Part shown: positions 1-8,365 of the stretch, piece after piece
Layout: the number at the start of each line of letters is the position of its first letter
Position numbering within the stretch: the first letter of the stretch is position 1
Source: Rhodocyclaceae bacterium UBA2250
GTDB lineage: Bacteria; Pseudomonadota; Gammaproteobacteria; Burkholderiales; Rhodocyclaceae
Reading direction: 5' to 3'
DNA length: 37,127 bases
Assembly (NCBI GenBank): GCA_002347285.1
Contig: DDXW01000050.1
Coordinates: 1-37,127 of the forward strand
Notes under the pieces: model-generated
The model's database searches: none
Seen by the model: the letters and a program-made list of their open reading frames with translations, nothing else
What the model was told of the DNA's origin: nothing
Position numbers and translations under genes: made by a program

Positions 1-1142
1 AGCACCTGGATCAGGTGCCAGCCGAACGGCGACTGCACCGGGTCGCTGACCTCGCCGATCTTCAGCGCGTCCATCGCCCGCTCGAAATCCGGCACGGTGT
101 CGCCCTGGTAGAGCCAGCCCAGATCGCCGCCCTTCGCCGCCGACAGATCGTTCGAATAAAGGCGCGCCAGTTCGGCGAAATCGGCACCGTTGTCGAGGCG
201 CTCCTTGAGGCCGACCAGCTTGTGGCGCGCCTCGTCGGAGGACACCAGCTCATTGACCTTGATCAGGATGTGGCGCGCGCGCGTCTGGCGGATGGCGCCG
301 CCGACCGCGCCGCCGCCGCGCCGCTCGACCAGCTTGACGATGTGGAACCCGGCCGGGCTGCGCAGGATGTCGCTCGCTTCGCCCGGCTGCAGCTTCGCGA
401 CCGCCTCGGCGTAGAGCGTCGGCAGGCGGTCGGCCGGCCGCGGCTCGAGCAGTCCGCCCGAGAGGGCATCCGGCGCCTCGGAAAAGCTCGCCGCCACCTG
501 GCTGAAATTCTCGCCGGCGCGGATGCGCGCCAGCGCATTCTCGGCGCGCGCGCGCAGCTGCGTCAGCTTGGCCGGCGCAGCCTGTTCCGGCACGCGGATG
601 ATGATGTGGCCGAGCGTCACCAGCGAGGTCTGGTTCGCCTGCTCGGGATGGGAAAGATAGTTGTCGATCTCGCCGTCGGACACGACGATGCGGCTTTCGA
701 CCTCGCGTTCGCGCAGGCGGGCGATCGTCATCTCCTCGCGGATGTCCTCGCGGAAGCGGCGCCACTCGATGCCGTCGCGCTCGAGCGCGCTGCGGAAGTC
801 GGCGAGCGACAGCCGGTTGTTCTCGGCGATGCGGCGCAGGGCGGCGTCCAGCTCGGCATCGGGGATGCGCAGTCCGACTTCCTTGGCGAACTGGATCTGC
901 ACGCGATCGACGATGAGGCGCTCGAGCAGCTGCTTTTCGAGCACGTCGCGCGGCGGCAGCGGGGTGCCGCGGCTCTTCAGCTGGCGGGTCACCGTGGCGA
1001 GGCGGTCGCGCAGCTCGTGGAGCGTGATCGCCTCGTCGTTGACGACCGCGACGACGCGGTCCACCGCGAGCGGCTGGGCGGTCTGCGCGGCGGCGAGGGC
1101 GGGCAGCAGAAAGAAAAATGCGGCGAGGATGGGCAATCTCAT
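1..1142 (-). CDS. surA: Periplasmic chaperone/peptidyl-prolyl isomerase SurA (partial, C-terminus outside window)
   Basis: SurA escorts unfolded outer-membrane proteins, LptD among them, across the periplasm. The ATG at 1142 opens with a Sec signal peptide (MRLPILAAFFFLLPALAAAQ), followed by a SurA N-terminal chaperone region and two parvulin-type rotamase domains. The first carries LVTLGHIIIRVPEQ and ends near SPAGFHIVKLVERR; the second starts at RARHILIKVNE and reaches SPFGWHLIQVL at the window edge. About 380 residues are visible; E. coli SurA has 428, so roughly 50 residues lie outside. The start is 8 bp after the lptD stop, so the two genes are surely co-transcribed, as in many proteobacteria. 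No internal stop or frameshift is seen. Confidence 0.96.
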   Translation of the reverse strand, partial: MRLPILAAFFFLLPALAAAQTAQPLAVDRVVAVVNDEAITLHELRDRLATVTRQLKSRGTPLPPRDVLEKQLLERLIVDRVQIQFAKEVGLRIPDAELDAALRRIAENNRLSLADFRSALERDGIEWRRFREDIREEMTIARLREREVESRIVVSDGEIDNYLSHPEQANQTSLVTLGHIIIRVPEQAAPAKLTQLRARAENALARIRAGENFSQVAASFSEAPDALSGGLLEPRPADRLPTLYAEAVAKLQPGEASDILRSPAGFHIVKLVERRGGGAVGGAIRQTRARHILIKVNELVSSDEARHKLVGLKERLDNGADFAELARLYSNDLSAAKGGDLGWLYQGDTVPDFERAMDALKIGEVSDPVQSPFGWHLIQV

Positions 1143-1150
1143 GGCGGGGA

Positions 1151-4108
1151 TCATTCTTCGGCGAACACCGGGTCGGAGGTCGGCTGGTTGACGATGCCGT
1201 AGCCCGGAATGTTGCGCCTGAGCAGTTGCAGGGGATTGGAGCCGATGCGCGAGAAGTCGTTGAGCTCCAGCTGGAAGAATACCGAAGTCGTCGGCTGGTC
1301 GGCGATCGTCGCCAGGCGCTGGACGACGAAGCGGCCGACCCAGCAGCCGGCATCGTACTCGAGGCCGCCGATCGTCTCGATCACGCGTCGTTCGTTGATC
1401 GAGTAGTTATAGCGGCCGACGCCGTGCCAGCCGCCGAACAAGGGCCATTGCGCCGACACGTCGATCTGCTTGAGATCCGTGCCGCGGTCGTAGCGATAGC
1501 CCGCATTGAACACCTTGCCGGACTCGGGACGGTAGCGGCCGCCCAAAGTCAGACGCTCGGTTTGGCCGTCGCGCGGGTTGTACTGCCAGCCGATGTCGGC
1601 GTAGGTCTTGGGCAGCACCTGGCCGGACAGGGCGAGCAGGACGTCGGCCGCGCGCTCGGTGCGGGCCGTCTCGCCGGGCAGCGTCACGGCCTGGTCCCTG
1701 AAGTAGTAGCGCGTGCCCAGCGTCGCGCGCAGCAGGTCCGCGCCGCTGGCCGGATCGAGGAAGCGCGAGGTGACGGCGAGCGTCAGCTCGTTGGCGTCAC
1801 CGACGCGGTCGCCGCCGGAGTAGCGGTTCTCGGAGAACATCTGCGCGTAGTTGAAGCCGGCGATGGCGGTGTCGAAGACGGGAATCCTGCTCTGATCGCG
1901 CTTCGGGATATTGACGTAGTAGGCGCGCGGCTCGAGGGTCTGCGTCAGCTTGCTGCCGAACCAGTCGAACTCGCGCTCCATGACGAAGCCGCCATCGACG
2001 GAGAAGATCGGCAGGGTGCGGCTCTGGCTGGCCGGCACGGCGCTCCAGGCGGCCGCAGACGGCCGGTCCTGGCCGTCCAACTCGTAGTGGGTCGTATGCA
2101 AACCGATCTTCGGCGTCAGCGAGAACGCCGCCGTCGCCAGCGGCAGCGATATCTGCGGGTAGAGCGTGGTGCGCTTGCCGAGCAGCTCGGTCGGGTGGTC
2201 GAAGTTCACATATTCGGCGGCCAGATTGAAGGCCAGGCCGAGCGGCAGGTCATAGCGGAAGGCGCTGCCGGTCACCTGCGGCAGGCGCTGGTAGGGCTTC
2301 GCCAGGTTCTGCAGCGTCTGGTAGGTCTGGACGTTCACCGCGGCGCTGTACCAGGGGCCGCTGTAGCTCAGCATGCCCTGGCGCAGCAGGTTGCCCTGGG
2401 AGACCTGCGCGACGCGCGTCGACAGGTCGCTGAAATAGTCGTCGTCGGATACGCCGTTGAGATTGAGCGAGGCCGTGAAACCGTTGCCGAGATGCTGGTT
2501 ATGGATGAGCGCATAGCCGTAGCGGTCGCGATTCGCCAGTTTGTCGTCAGGCAGGTATTCGAGGCGGATCTGCCCCCGGTCCGGGTAGCCGGCATTGCTG
2601 CGGTTCGCCTGCGTGTCGAGCAGGTAGCGGAATTCGGTGCTGAGCTGCAGGCCGCGCCGCGACATGAGGCGCGGCGTGATCGTCGCATCCATGTGCGGCG
2701 CGATGTTCCAGAACCACGGCGCCGTGACCTCGAAGCCGCTCTTGCTGGTCGAACCGATGGTCGGCGGCAGGAAGCCGCTCTTCTTCTGGTTGTTGAGGGA
2801 GAAGTTCAGCCACGGCGTATAGAAGATCGGCGCGTCCATGAACCTGACGGTGGCATTGCGGGCGGAACCGATCTCGCCGGTGTAGTCGAGGTCCAGTTCA
2901 TCGACCGCGATCTCCCAGTCGCGCCGGCCGGGCGCGCAGGTGCTGAAGGTGGCGTTCTCCAGATGGTACTGGTCCTCGCCGCGGAACTCGAGCCGTTCGG
3001 CGACGCCGCTGCCGGTCACGGGCGGCCGCTCGATCATGCGGCCGCTTTTCGCCAGCACCCTGCCGGACTCGGTGACCGCCGGCAGGCCCAGCAGCGTCAG
3101 CGCCGGCTCGGGCTCGGGTGGCGGCTGGCGCTTGATCGCGTAGGCCGGCGCCTCGAACTCGCCGGTACTCTCTTCCATCCGCATGCGCAGGCGCGGCCCG
3201 GCGATCTCCGCATCGGGCGCGGTCAGGCGCACGTTGCCGGTCGCCTCGACCTCGTCATCGAGCTGGCGATAGACGATGCGGTCGCCGCTCAGCGTATCGC
3301 CCGCGCGCTCCAGGAGGGCTTCGCCCTCGGCGACCACCTCGACATCGTTCACGCCGCTGATGCGGCGGGCCTGGACATGGGTCGGCGCGCCCTTCTTGTC
3401 GGTCGCGGAGAACGGCGTCGTGGCGGGATGGGGAATCGCGCCCGCCGCGACGTGGGCGGAATAGAGCGGCGGCAGCTTGGGCTGCTCGGCGATCTCCGGC
3501 GGCTGCGTCGCGATCGACACGGGCGGCGCAGCGGCACCCCCCAGCAAGGCCGGATCGACGCGCAGGGGCGCCAGGTTGCGGGCGATCTTGGCCGGTTCCC
3601 GGGCGGCAGGCGGAGCGGCAATAGGCTGCCGGGCCGGCGCGGTCCTTTCGACCGACGGCTTTTTCTCGGCGGGCTTTTCTGCGGGTTTCGCTTCCTCGGC
3701 GGCCGGCGCGGCGGCCGGCGGAATTTCACGCGCGACCGGCGGCGGCGCGACCGGCTTCACCTCGGCGGCGCCGGCTGGCTGCGGCGCAGTCGGCGCCGCG
3801 GAAGGCTCCCCCTGAACGGGCTTTTCGGCAGGTTTTTCTTCCGCGATGTCGGCCGGTTTGGCGACGGCTTTCTTCTCGGCCTCCTTGGCGACCGCCGCCG
3901 GCGGGGCCGATGGCTGGGCTGGCGCTTCCGGCTGGACAGGAGCCGGCTGGACGGGTGCCGGCTTCGGTTTCAGCGGCGCACCACCGAGCAGCACGGGATC
4001 GACCCGCAGCGGCGCCAGCGGCTCGGCCGCCAGGGCGATGCCGCCGCAGCCGGCCAGCATCAGCCAGCCGGCCGCTCGCGCAGCTTGCCTCATCCATGCC
4101 GAAGACAT
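1151..4108 (-). CDS. lptD: LPS-assembly outer-membrane protein LptD with long Pro/Ala/Lys-rich N-terminal linker
   Basis: LptD is the outer-membrane barrel that, with the lipoprotein LptE, inserts lipopolysaccharide into the outer leaflet. The predicted protein has 985 residues, against about 780 in E. coli. Residues 1-28 form a signal peptide ending ALAA before E29. Residues 44-178 are low-complexity Pro/Ala/Lys/Glu sequence, and a short motif, LAPLRVDP(V/A)LLGG, occurs before it (31-43) and after it (179-191). An OstA/LptA-like jellyroll spans about 243-323, followed by the large barrel to the C-terminus. Only two cysteines are seen in the mature folded part, C391 (FSTCAPG) and C922 (DAGCWVG), matching one of the two E. 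coli interdomain disulfides. The ATG at 4108 was preferred to the one at 4093 because a GGGAAAG-like ribosome site precedes it. Confidence 0.95.
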   Translation of the reverse strand: MSSAWMRQAARAAGWLMLAGCGGIALAAEPLAPLRVDPVLLGGAPLKPKPAPVQPAPVQPEAPAQPSAPPAAVAKEAEKKAVAKPADIAEEKPAEKPVQGEPSAAPTAPQPAGAAEVKPVAPPPVAREIPPAAAPAAEEAKPAEKPAEKKPSVERTAPARQPIAAPPAAREPAKIARNLAPLRVDPALLGGAAAPPVSIATQPPEIAEQPKLPPLYSAHVAAGAIPHPATTPFSATDKKGAPTHVQARRISGVNDVEVVAEGEALLERAGDTLSGDRIVYRQLDDEVEATGNVRLTAPDAEIAGPRLRMRMEESTGEFEAPAYAIKRQPPPEPEPALTLLGLPAVTESGRVLAKSGRMIERPPVTGSGVAERLEFRGEDQYHLENATFSTCAPGRRDWEIAVDELDLDYTGEIGSARNATVRFMDAPIFYTPWLNFSLNNQKKSGFLPPTIGSTSKSGFEVTAPWFWNIAPHMDATITPRLMSRRGLQLSTEFRYLLDTQANRSNAGYPDRGQIRLEYLPDDKLANRDRYGYALIHNQHLGNGFTASLNLNGVSDDDYFSDLSTRVAQVSQGNLLRQGMLSYSGPWYSAAVNVQTYQTLQNLAKPYQRLPQVTGSAFRYDLPLGLAFNLAAEYVNFDHPTELLGKRTTLYPQISLPLATAAFSLTPKIGLHTTHYELDGQDRPSAAAWSAVPASQSRTLPIFSVDGGFVMEREFDWFGSKLTQTLEPRAYYVNIPKRDQSRIPVFDTAIAGFNYAQMFSENRYSGGDRVGDANELTLAVTSRFLDPASGADLLRATLGTRYYFRDQAVTLPGETARTERAADVLLALSGQVLPKTYADIGWQYNPRDGQTERLTLGGRYRPESGKVFNAGYRYDRGTDLKQIDVSAQWPLFGGWHGVGRYNYSINERRVIETIGGLEYDAGCWVGRFVVQRLATIADQPTTSVFFQLELNDFSRIGSNPLQLLRRNIPGYGIVNQPTSDPVFAEE

Positions 4109-4182
4109 TGTGGTCGCTTTCCCGCTTTGTTCCCGCTTTGTTGTTTGCGTGCCGCGCGCCGGAGCGTCGGACCAGCCGATGA

Positions 4183-4199
4183 TAGAATCCAAAATTCTA
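4183..4199. promoter_or_regulatory. Candidate bidirectional -10 element between lptD and amgK
   Basis: A perfect 6-bp inverted repeat, TAGAAT-ccaaa-ATTCTA, places the same -10-like hexamer on both strands of the lptD/amgK divergent gap. The + strand copy (4183-4188) is 24 bp before the amgK ATG. The - strand copy (4194-4199) is about 85 bp before the lptD ATG. No good -35 hexamer is seen at 16-18 bp on either strand. The inverted repeat is seen directly; promoter function is inferred from position and AT-richness in a GC-rich gap. Confidence 0.45.
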
Positions 4200-4212
4200 A
4201 CATTCGGGCGGA

Positions 4213-5229
4213 ATGGAACGCGTGGAGCGGATCGAGCAGATTCAGGAGTGGCTGGCGGCACTGCACCCCGGCCGGCCGTTCTCCCTCGCCCCGGCCTCCG
4301 CCGATGCCAGTTTCCGCCGTTACCTGCGCGTCACCTTCGACGACGGCGCCACGCGCATCGTCATGGACGCGCCGCCGCCGCACGAGGACGTGCGTCCCTG
4401 GCTGCACGTGCAGGAGTTGTTCCGCGCCGCGGGCGCCCACGCGCCCGACGTCCTGGCGCAAGACATCGAACGCGGCTTCCTGCTGCTTTCCGACCTCGGC
4501 TCGACCACCTATCTCGCCGCCCTCGGCACCGGCGCCGATGCGGAGGCGCTCTACCGCGCCGCCATCGACACCTTGATCCGCATCCAGCGGGCGAGCCGCC
4601 CGGGCGCCCTGCCCGCCTACGACCGGACGCTGCTCAAGCGCGAGCTCGACCTGTTTCCCGACTGGTACCTCGGCAAGCACGTCACCATCCCCTTCGGCGA
4701 CAGCGAGCGCAACGCGCTCGAGGCGGTGTTCGAGAAGATCCTCGCCGTCAATCTCGCCGAGCCCGCCGTCTATGTGCATCGCGACTACCACTCGCGCAAC
4801 CTGATGGTCGATGTCGAAAAACCGGGCGCGCCGGGTGTAATTGATTTCCAGGATGCCGTCTACGGGCCGCTCAGCTACGATCTCGTCTCGCTGTTCAAGG
4901 ATGCCTACGTCGAATGGGAGGAAGAACGCACCCTCGACTGGCTGGCGCGCTACTGGGAAACGGCGAGGAAGGCCGGCCTGCCGGTGCGCGCCGACTTCGG
5001 CGAGTTCTTCCGCGACTACGAGTGGATGGGCGTGCAGCGGCACGTCAAGGTGCTCGGCATCTTCGCGCGCCTGTTCCACCGCGACGGCAAGGACGGCTAC
5101 CTCAAGGACATGCCGCTCGTCGCGAAATACCTGCGCGCCACCTGCGCACGCTATGGCGAACTGACCCCGCTGCTGCGCCTGCTCGACAAGCTCGAGAACC
5201 GCCAGGCGCAGACCGGCTATACCTTCTAG
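4213..5229 (+). CDS. amgK: Anomeric MurNAc/GlcNAc kinase (AmgK, aminoglycoside-phosphotransferase fold)
   Basis: AmgK phosphorylates the anomeric carbon of N-acetylmuramate (and GlcNAc) released during wall turnover; MurU then makes UDP-MurNAc, bypassing de novo synthesis and thus fosfomycin's target. The 338-residue protein has the APH-type catalytic loop HRDYHSRNLM (H189, D191, N196) and the metal-binding IDFQDAVYGPLSYDL about 20 residues later. Specific assignment comes from the next gene: murU starts 2 bp downstream, and the pair is divergent from lptD-surA exactly as in Pseudomonas. The ATG at 4213 is used; a GTG three codons on is a less likely start. It is a cytoplasmic enzyme of normal length with no defects. 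Confidence 0.9.
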   Translation: MERVERIEQIQEWLAALHPGRPFSLAPASADASFRRYLRVTFDDGATRIVMDAPPPHEDVRPWLHVQELFRAAGAHAPDVLAQDIERGFLLLSDLGSTTYLAALGTGADAEALYRAAIDTLIRIQRASRPGALPAYDRTLLKRELDLFPDWYLGKHVTIPFGDSERNALEAVFEKILAVNLAEPAVYVHRDYHSRNLMVDVEKPGAPGVIDFQDAVYGPLSYDLVSLFKDAYVEWEEERTLDWLARYWETARKAGLPVRADFGEFFRDYEWMGVQRHVKVLGIFARLFHRDGKDGYLKDMPLVAKYLRATCARYGELTPLLRLLDKLENRQAQTGYTF

Positions 5230-5231
5230 CC

Positions 5232-5921
5232 ATGAAGGCGATGATCCTCGCGGCCGGACGCGGCGAGCGCATGCGCCCGCTCACCGACCGCACGCCCAAA
5301 CCCCTGCTGCCCGTCGCCGGCAAGCCGCTGATCGTCTGGCATCTCGAGCGGCTGGCGCGCGCCGGCTTTCACGAGATCGTCATCAACCACGCGCACCTCG
5401 GCGACCAGATCGAGGCGCTGCTCGGCGACGGCGACGCCTGGCACGTGCACATCCGCTACTCCGCCGAGCCGCACGGCGCGCTGGAGACCGCCGGCGGCAT
5501 CGCCAACGCGCTGCCGTTGCTGGGTAGCGAGCCGTTCCTGGTCATCAACGGCGACATCTTCTGCGACTGGGACGTCGGTCGGGCACGCTCGGCCCTCGGT
5601 CCGGATGAACTCGCGCACCTGGTGCTGGTCGACAACCCGCCGCACCACCCGCACGGCGACTTCGTCCTCGATGGCGCGGAACTCGGCGCAGGCGAGGCGG
5701 CGCGCGACAAGCCGAAGCTGACCTTCGCCGGCATCGGCATCTACCGGCCCGAACTGTTCGCCGATCTCGTGCGCGGCGAGGCGGCGAAGCTTGCCCCGCT
5801 GCTCCTCGATGCCATCGCCGCCGGCCGCGTCAGCGGCGAGCACCACCGCGGCCGCTGGGCCGACGTCGGCACGCCCGAGCGCCTCGCCGCGCTCGATGCC
5901 GAACTGCGCGCCCACCTATAA
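5232..5921 (+). CDS. murU: N-acetylmuramate alpha-1-phosphate uridylyltransferase MurU
   Basis: MurU transfers UMP from UTP to MurNAc-1-phosphate, giving UDP-MurNAc for peptidoglycan recycling. This 229-residue protein is a sugar-phosphate nucleotidyltransferase: MKAMILAAGRGERMRPLT at the N-terminus is the nucleotide-binding signature, KPLLPVAGKPLI follows, and VINGDIFCDW carries the metal-binding Asp. It is short and lacks the left-handed helix of GlmU-type enzymes, as expected for MurU. The surface stretch ELGAGEAARDKPK before LTFAGIGIYRP looks longer than I expect for this family, and its DNA (5680-5702) resembles the 23-bp repeat found elsewhere in the window in reverse orientation. The stop overlaps a TATAAT in front of pepP. 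Confidence 0.9.
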   Translation: MKAMILAAGRGERMRPLTDRTPKPLLPVAGKPLIVWHLERLARAGFHEIVINHAHLGDQIEALLGDGDAWHVHIRYSAEPHGALETAGGIANALPLLGSEPFLVINGDIFCDWDVGRARSALGPDELAHLVLVDNPPHHPHGDFVLDGAELGAGEAARDKPKLTFAGIGIYRPELFADLVRGEAAKLAPLLLDAIAAGRVSGEHHRGRWADVGTPERLAALDAELRAHL

Positions 5922-5922
5922 T
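5917..5922 (+). promoter_or_regulatory. Candidate -10 hexamer for pepP (possible leaderless start)
   Basis: A consensus TATAAT overlaps the murU stop and ends 6 bp before the pepP ATG (context CTATAATCGGGCCATGG). If it is used, the usual 6-8 bp spacing would put the transcription start at or next to the A of the ATG, so the internal transcript would be leaderless. No -35 hexamer is evident. The sequence is seen; activity is inferred. Confidence 0.4.
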
Positions 5923-5928
5923 CGGGCC

Positions 5929-7245
5929 ATGGACTTCGCCCCCTTCCTGCAGCGCCGCCTTGCCCTGCTCGCCGCCATGGACCGCCAGGGTGGCGGCGTG
6001 GCCGTCATCCCGACGGCGCCGGAGCGCGTACGCAACCGCGACACCGCCTTCCCCTATCGGGCCGACAGCTACTTCCATTACCTGACCGGCTTCCCCGAGC
6101 CCGAAGCGGTGCTGGTGCTGATCGCCGGCGCCCAACGCCAGACGATCCTGTTCTGCCGCGAAAAGGATGTCGAAAAGGAGATCTGGGACGGCTTCCGCCA
6201 CGGCCCCGACGGCGCGCGGGCGACTTTCGGTTTCGATGCCGCCTATCCGGTCGGCGAGATCGACGGCCGGCTCGCCGAACTGCTGGCCGACCAGCCCGCG
6301 CTCTGGTATTCGCTCGGCCACGACGCCGCCTGGGATACGCGCATCGCCGCGGCCCTGAATGCCGTGCGCGCCCAGACGCGCGCCGGCAAGCACGCACCCG
6401 CGTCGATCCACGACGTCCGCGCCACGCTCGACGAGATGCGCCTCGTCAAGGATGCGCACGAGATCGAGCTGATGGGAAAAGCGGCGCGCATCGCCGGCGC
6501 CGCGCACCGGCGCGCGATGCGCTTCGCCGCACCGGGCAAATTCGAATACGAGGTCGAGGCCGAGTTCCTGCACGAGTTTCGCCGCCACGGCAGCCAGTTT
6601 CCGGCCTACGCGCCGATCGTCGCCGGCGGTGCCAACGCCTGCATTCTTCACTACGTCGGCAACGACCAGCCGCTCAAGGACGGCGACCTGCTGCTGATCG
6701 ACGCCGGCTGCGAGCTCGACGGCTATGCGAGCGACATCACGCGCACCTTCCCGGTCAACGGCAAGTTCAGCGGGCCGCAGGCCGACATCTACGACCTGGT
6801 GCTCGACGCCCAGGCCGCCGCCATCGCCGCGATCCGGCCCGGCGCGACCTTCCTCGATCCGCACACCGCCGCCGTGCGCGTGCTGGCCCAGGGCTTCGTC
6901 GACCTGAAGCTGCTCGCGGGCAGCGTGGATGGCGTGATCGAGGCCGAAAGCTACAAGCGCTTCTACATGCACCGCACCGGGCACTGGCTGGGTCTCGACG
7001 TGCATGACGCCGGCGAGTACCGGCACGGCCCGGGCGACGACGGCTGGCGCACTCTTGTGCCGGGCATGACGCTGACCGTCGAGCCCGGCTGCTACATCCG
7101 TCCCGCCGACGACGTGCCGGCGGCGTTCTGGAACATCGGCATCCGCATCGAGGACGATGCGCTGGTGACCGCCGACGGCTGCGAGATCCTCACCGCCGAC
7201 ACGCCGAAGACGATCGCCGCGATCGAGGAACTGATGCGCAAATGA
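5929..7245 (+). CDS. pepP: Xaa-Pro aminopeptidase (aminopeptidase P II)
   Basis: PepP removes N-terminal residues from peptides with proline in position two, using a dinuclear Mn centre. The 438-residue product matches the family length (about 440). It has the N-terminal creatinase-like domain, then the pita-bread domain with all metal ligands: D258 and D269 in DAGCELDGYASDITRTFP, H352 in HRTGHWLGLDVHD, E385 in TVEPGCYI and E408 in GIRIEDD. The gene starts 7 bp after murU and overlaps ubiH by ATGA. The pepP-ubiH pairing is well known in proteobacteria; no direct link to ubiquinone synthesis is needed to explain it. Confidence 0.95.
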   Translation: MDFAPFLQRRLALLAAMDRQGGGVAVIPTAPERVRNRDTAFPYRADSYFHYLTGFPEPEAVLVLIAGAQRQTILFCREKDVEKEIWDGFRHGPDGARATFGFDAAYPVGEIDGRLAELLADQPALWYSLGHDAAWDTRIAAALNAVRAQTRAGKHAPASIHDVRATLDEMRLVKDAHEIELMGKAARIAGAAHRRAMRFAAPGKFEYEVEAEFLHEFRRHGSQFPAYAPIVAGGANACILHYVGNDQPLKDGDLLLIDAGCELDGYASDITRTFPVNGKFSGPQADIYDLVLDAQAAAIAAIRPGATFLDPHTAAVRVLAQGFVDLKLLAGSVDGVIEAESYKRFYMHRTGHWLGLDVHDAGEYRHGPGDDGWRTLVPGMTLTVEPGCYIRPADDVPAAFWNIGIRIEDDALVTADGCEILTADTPKTIAAIEELMRK

Positions 7246-8321
7246 AAGCGCCCGTCCTGATCGTCGGCGGCGGCCCGGCCGGCATGGCGCTGGCGCTGGC
7301 GCTGCATCGCAACGGCATCGGCAGCCGCGTCGTCGATGCCCGTCCCCGCGGCGCGGCCGCCGGGGATGCGCGCATCCTCGCGCTGGCGCACGGCTCGCGC
7401 CTGGCGCTCGAAAGCCTCGGCGTGTGGGAGGGCATCCCGCATACCCCGATCGCGACGATCCACGTCTCCCAGCAAGGCGGGCTCGGCCGCACCGTGCTGC
7501 GCGCCGCGGAGGAGAACGTGCCGGCGCTCGGCTACGTGCTGTCCGCCGGCGATCTCGCACGCGCGCTCGACGCCGCACTCGCCGCGGCCGGCATCGAATA
7601 CGCCGGCAACACCCCGGCGCCGACGCCGGCGGAGGCGCTGCTGACCGTGCATGCCGAGGGCCGCATCGACGGCGTCGACGACATCCGCGCGCGCGACTAC
7701 GGCCAGCACGCGGTGATCTGCCTGGCGCATGCCGCGGCGGCGCAGCGCGGCACCGCCTGGGAGCGCTTCACGCCCGCCGGCCCGGTCGCGCTGCTGCCCT
7801 GCCAGGACGCCCATGCCGTCGTGCTGACCTGCCCGGCGGCCGACAGCGCACGCATCGCGGCGCTCGCCGACGCCGGTTTCCTCGCGCTGCTGCAGGAACG
7901 GTTCGGCCGGCGCGTGACGCTGACCGGCGTCTCGCCGCGGCAGGTCCATCCGCTCGGCCTGCGCATGCGCCGGCAGCCGGTCGCCGACCGCGCCGTCTGG
8001 ATCGGCAACGCCGCCCAGACGCTGCACCCGGTCGCCGGCCAGGGCTTCAACCTCGCCCTGCGCGACATCATGGAGCTCGCCGAAATCCTCAGCGATGCCG
8101 CCGACCCGGGCGATGCGGCCCTGCTGGCGCGCTATGCCGCGCGGCGCCGCCTCGACCGAACCGCCACCGCAGGGTTCACCGACGGCCTGGTGCGTCTGTT
8201 CTCCAACGACTTCGCGCCGCTGCGCCACCTGCGCGGCGCCGGCCTGCTCGCGCTCGACCTCTGCCCGCCGGCCCGCTCGTTCCTGGCGCGCCGCATGATG
8301 TTCGGCGCCCGGAGTTGGTAA
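7242..8321 (+). CDS. ubiH: UbiH-family FAD-dependent ubiquinone-ring hydroxylase
   Basis: This flavoprotein monooxygenase hydroxylates the polyprenylated ring during aerobic ubiquinone synthesis. The 359-residue protein shows the FAD dinucleotide motif VLIVGGGPAGMALALALH at the N-terminus, the ARILAL stretch, WERFTPAGPVALLP in the middle, and GNAAQTLHPVAGQGFNL, the second FAD motif in its UbiH form (Asn-Ala-Ala-Gln in place of Asp-Ala-Ala-His). It is some 30 residues shorter than E. coli UbiH, the shortening lying in the middle region. UbiF or another ring hydroxylase of this superfamily is the alternative; the pepP neighbour and the GNAAQ form favour UbiH. The ATG overlaps the pepP stop, so translation is probably coupled. 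Confidence 0.88.
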   Translation: MKAPVLIVGGGPAGMALALALHRNGIGSRVVDARPRGAAAGDARILALAHGSRLALESLGVWEGIPHTPIATIHVSQQGGLGRTVLRAAEENVPALGYVLSAGDLARALDAALAAAGIEYAGNTPAPTPAEALLTVHAEGRIDGVDDIRARDYGQHAVICLAHAAAAQRGTAWERFTPAGPVALLPCQDAHAVVLTCPAADSARIAALADAGFLALLQERFGRRVTLTGVSPRQVHPLGLRMRRQPVADRAVWIGNAAQTLHPVAGQGFNLALRDIMELAEILSDAADPGDAALLARYAARRRLDRTATAGFTDGLVRLFSNDFAPLRHLRGAGLLALDLCPPARSFLARRMMFGARSW

Positions 8322-8325
8322 GCGG

Positions 8326-8331
8326 TAAAAT
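8326..8331 (+). promoter_or_regulatory. Candidate -10 hexamer for dusB-fis-purH-purD
   Basis: TAAAAT in the context GGTAAAATCCGCAG begins 5 bp after the ubiH stop and lies 34 bp before the dusB ATG, in the only gap larger than 15 bp in the gene run from amgK to hemF. It shares the TAxAATC core with elements before amgK, pepP and the DUF2069 gene. No matching -35 is seen. An internal promoter here would let dusB-fis and the purine genes be expressed apart from the upstream genes. Confidence 0.4.
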
Positions 8332-8365
8332 CCGCAGCCCGCATTCTCCTTCCCATCCCCGCTTC

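Noticed and set aside
1118..4576. Very long open frames opposite lptD, ppc (17528-20287) and pyc (21243-24188)
   Set aside because: They run antisense to genes with clear family motifs, have Arg/Ala/Gly/Asp-rich translations without any domain, and arise from the strong G/C bias at third codon positions.
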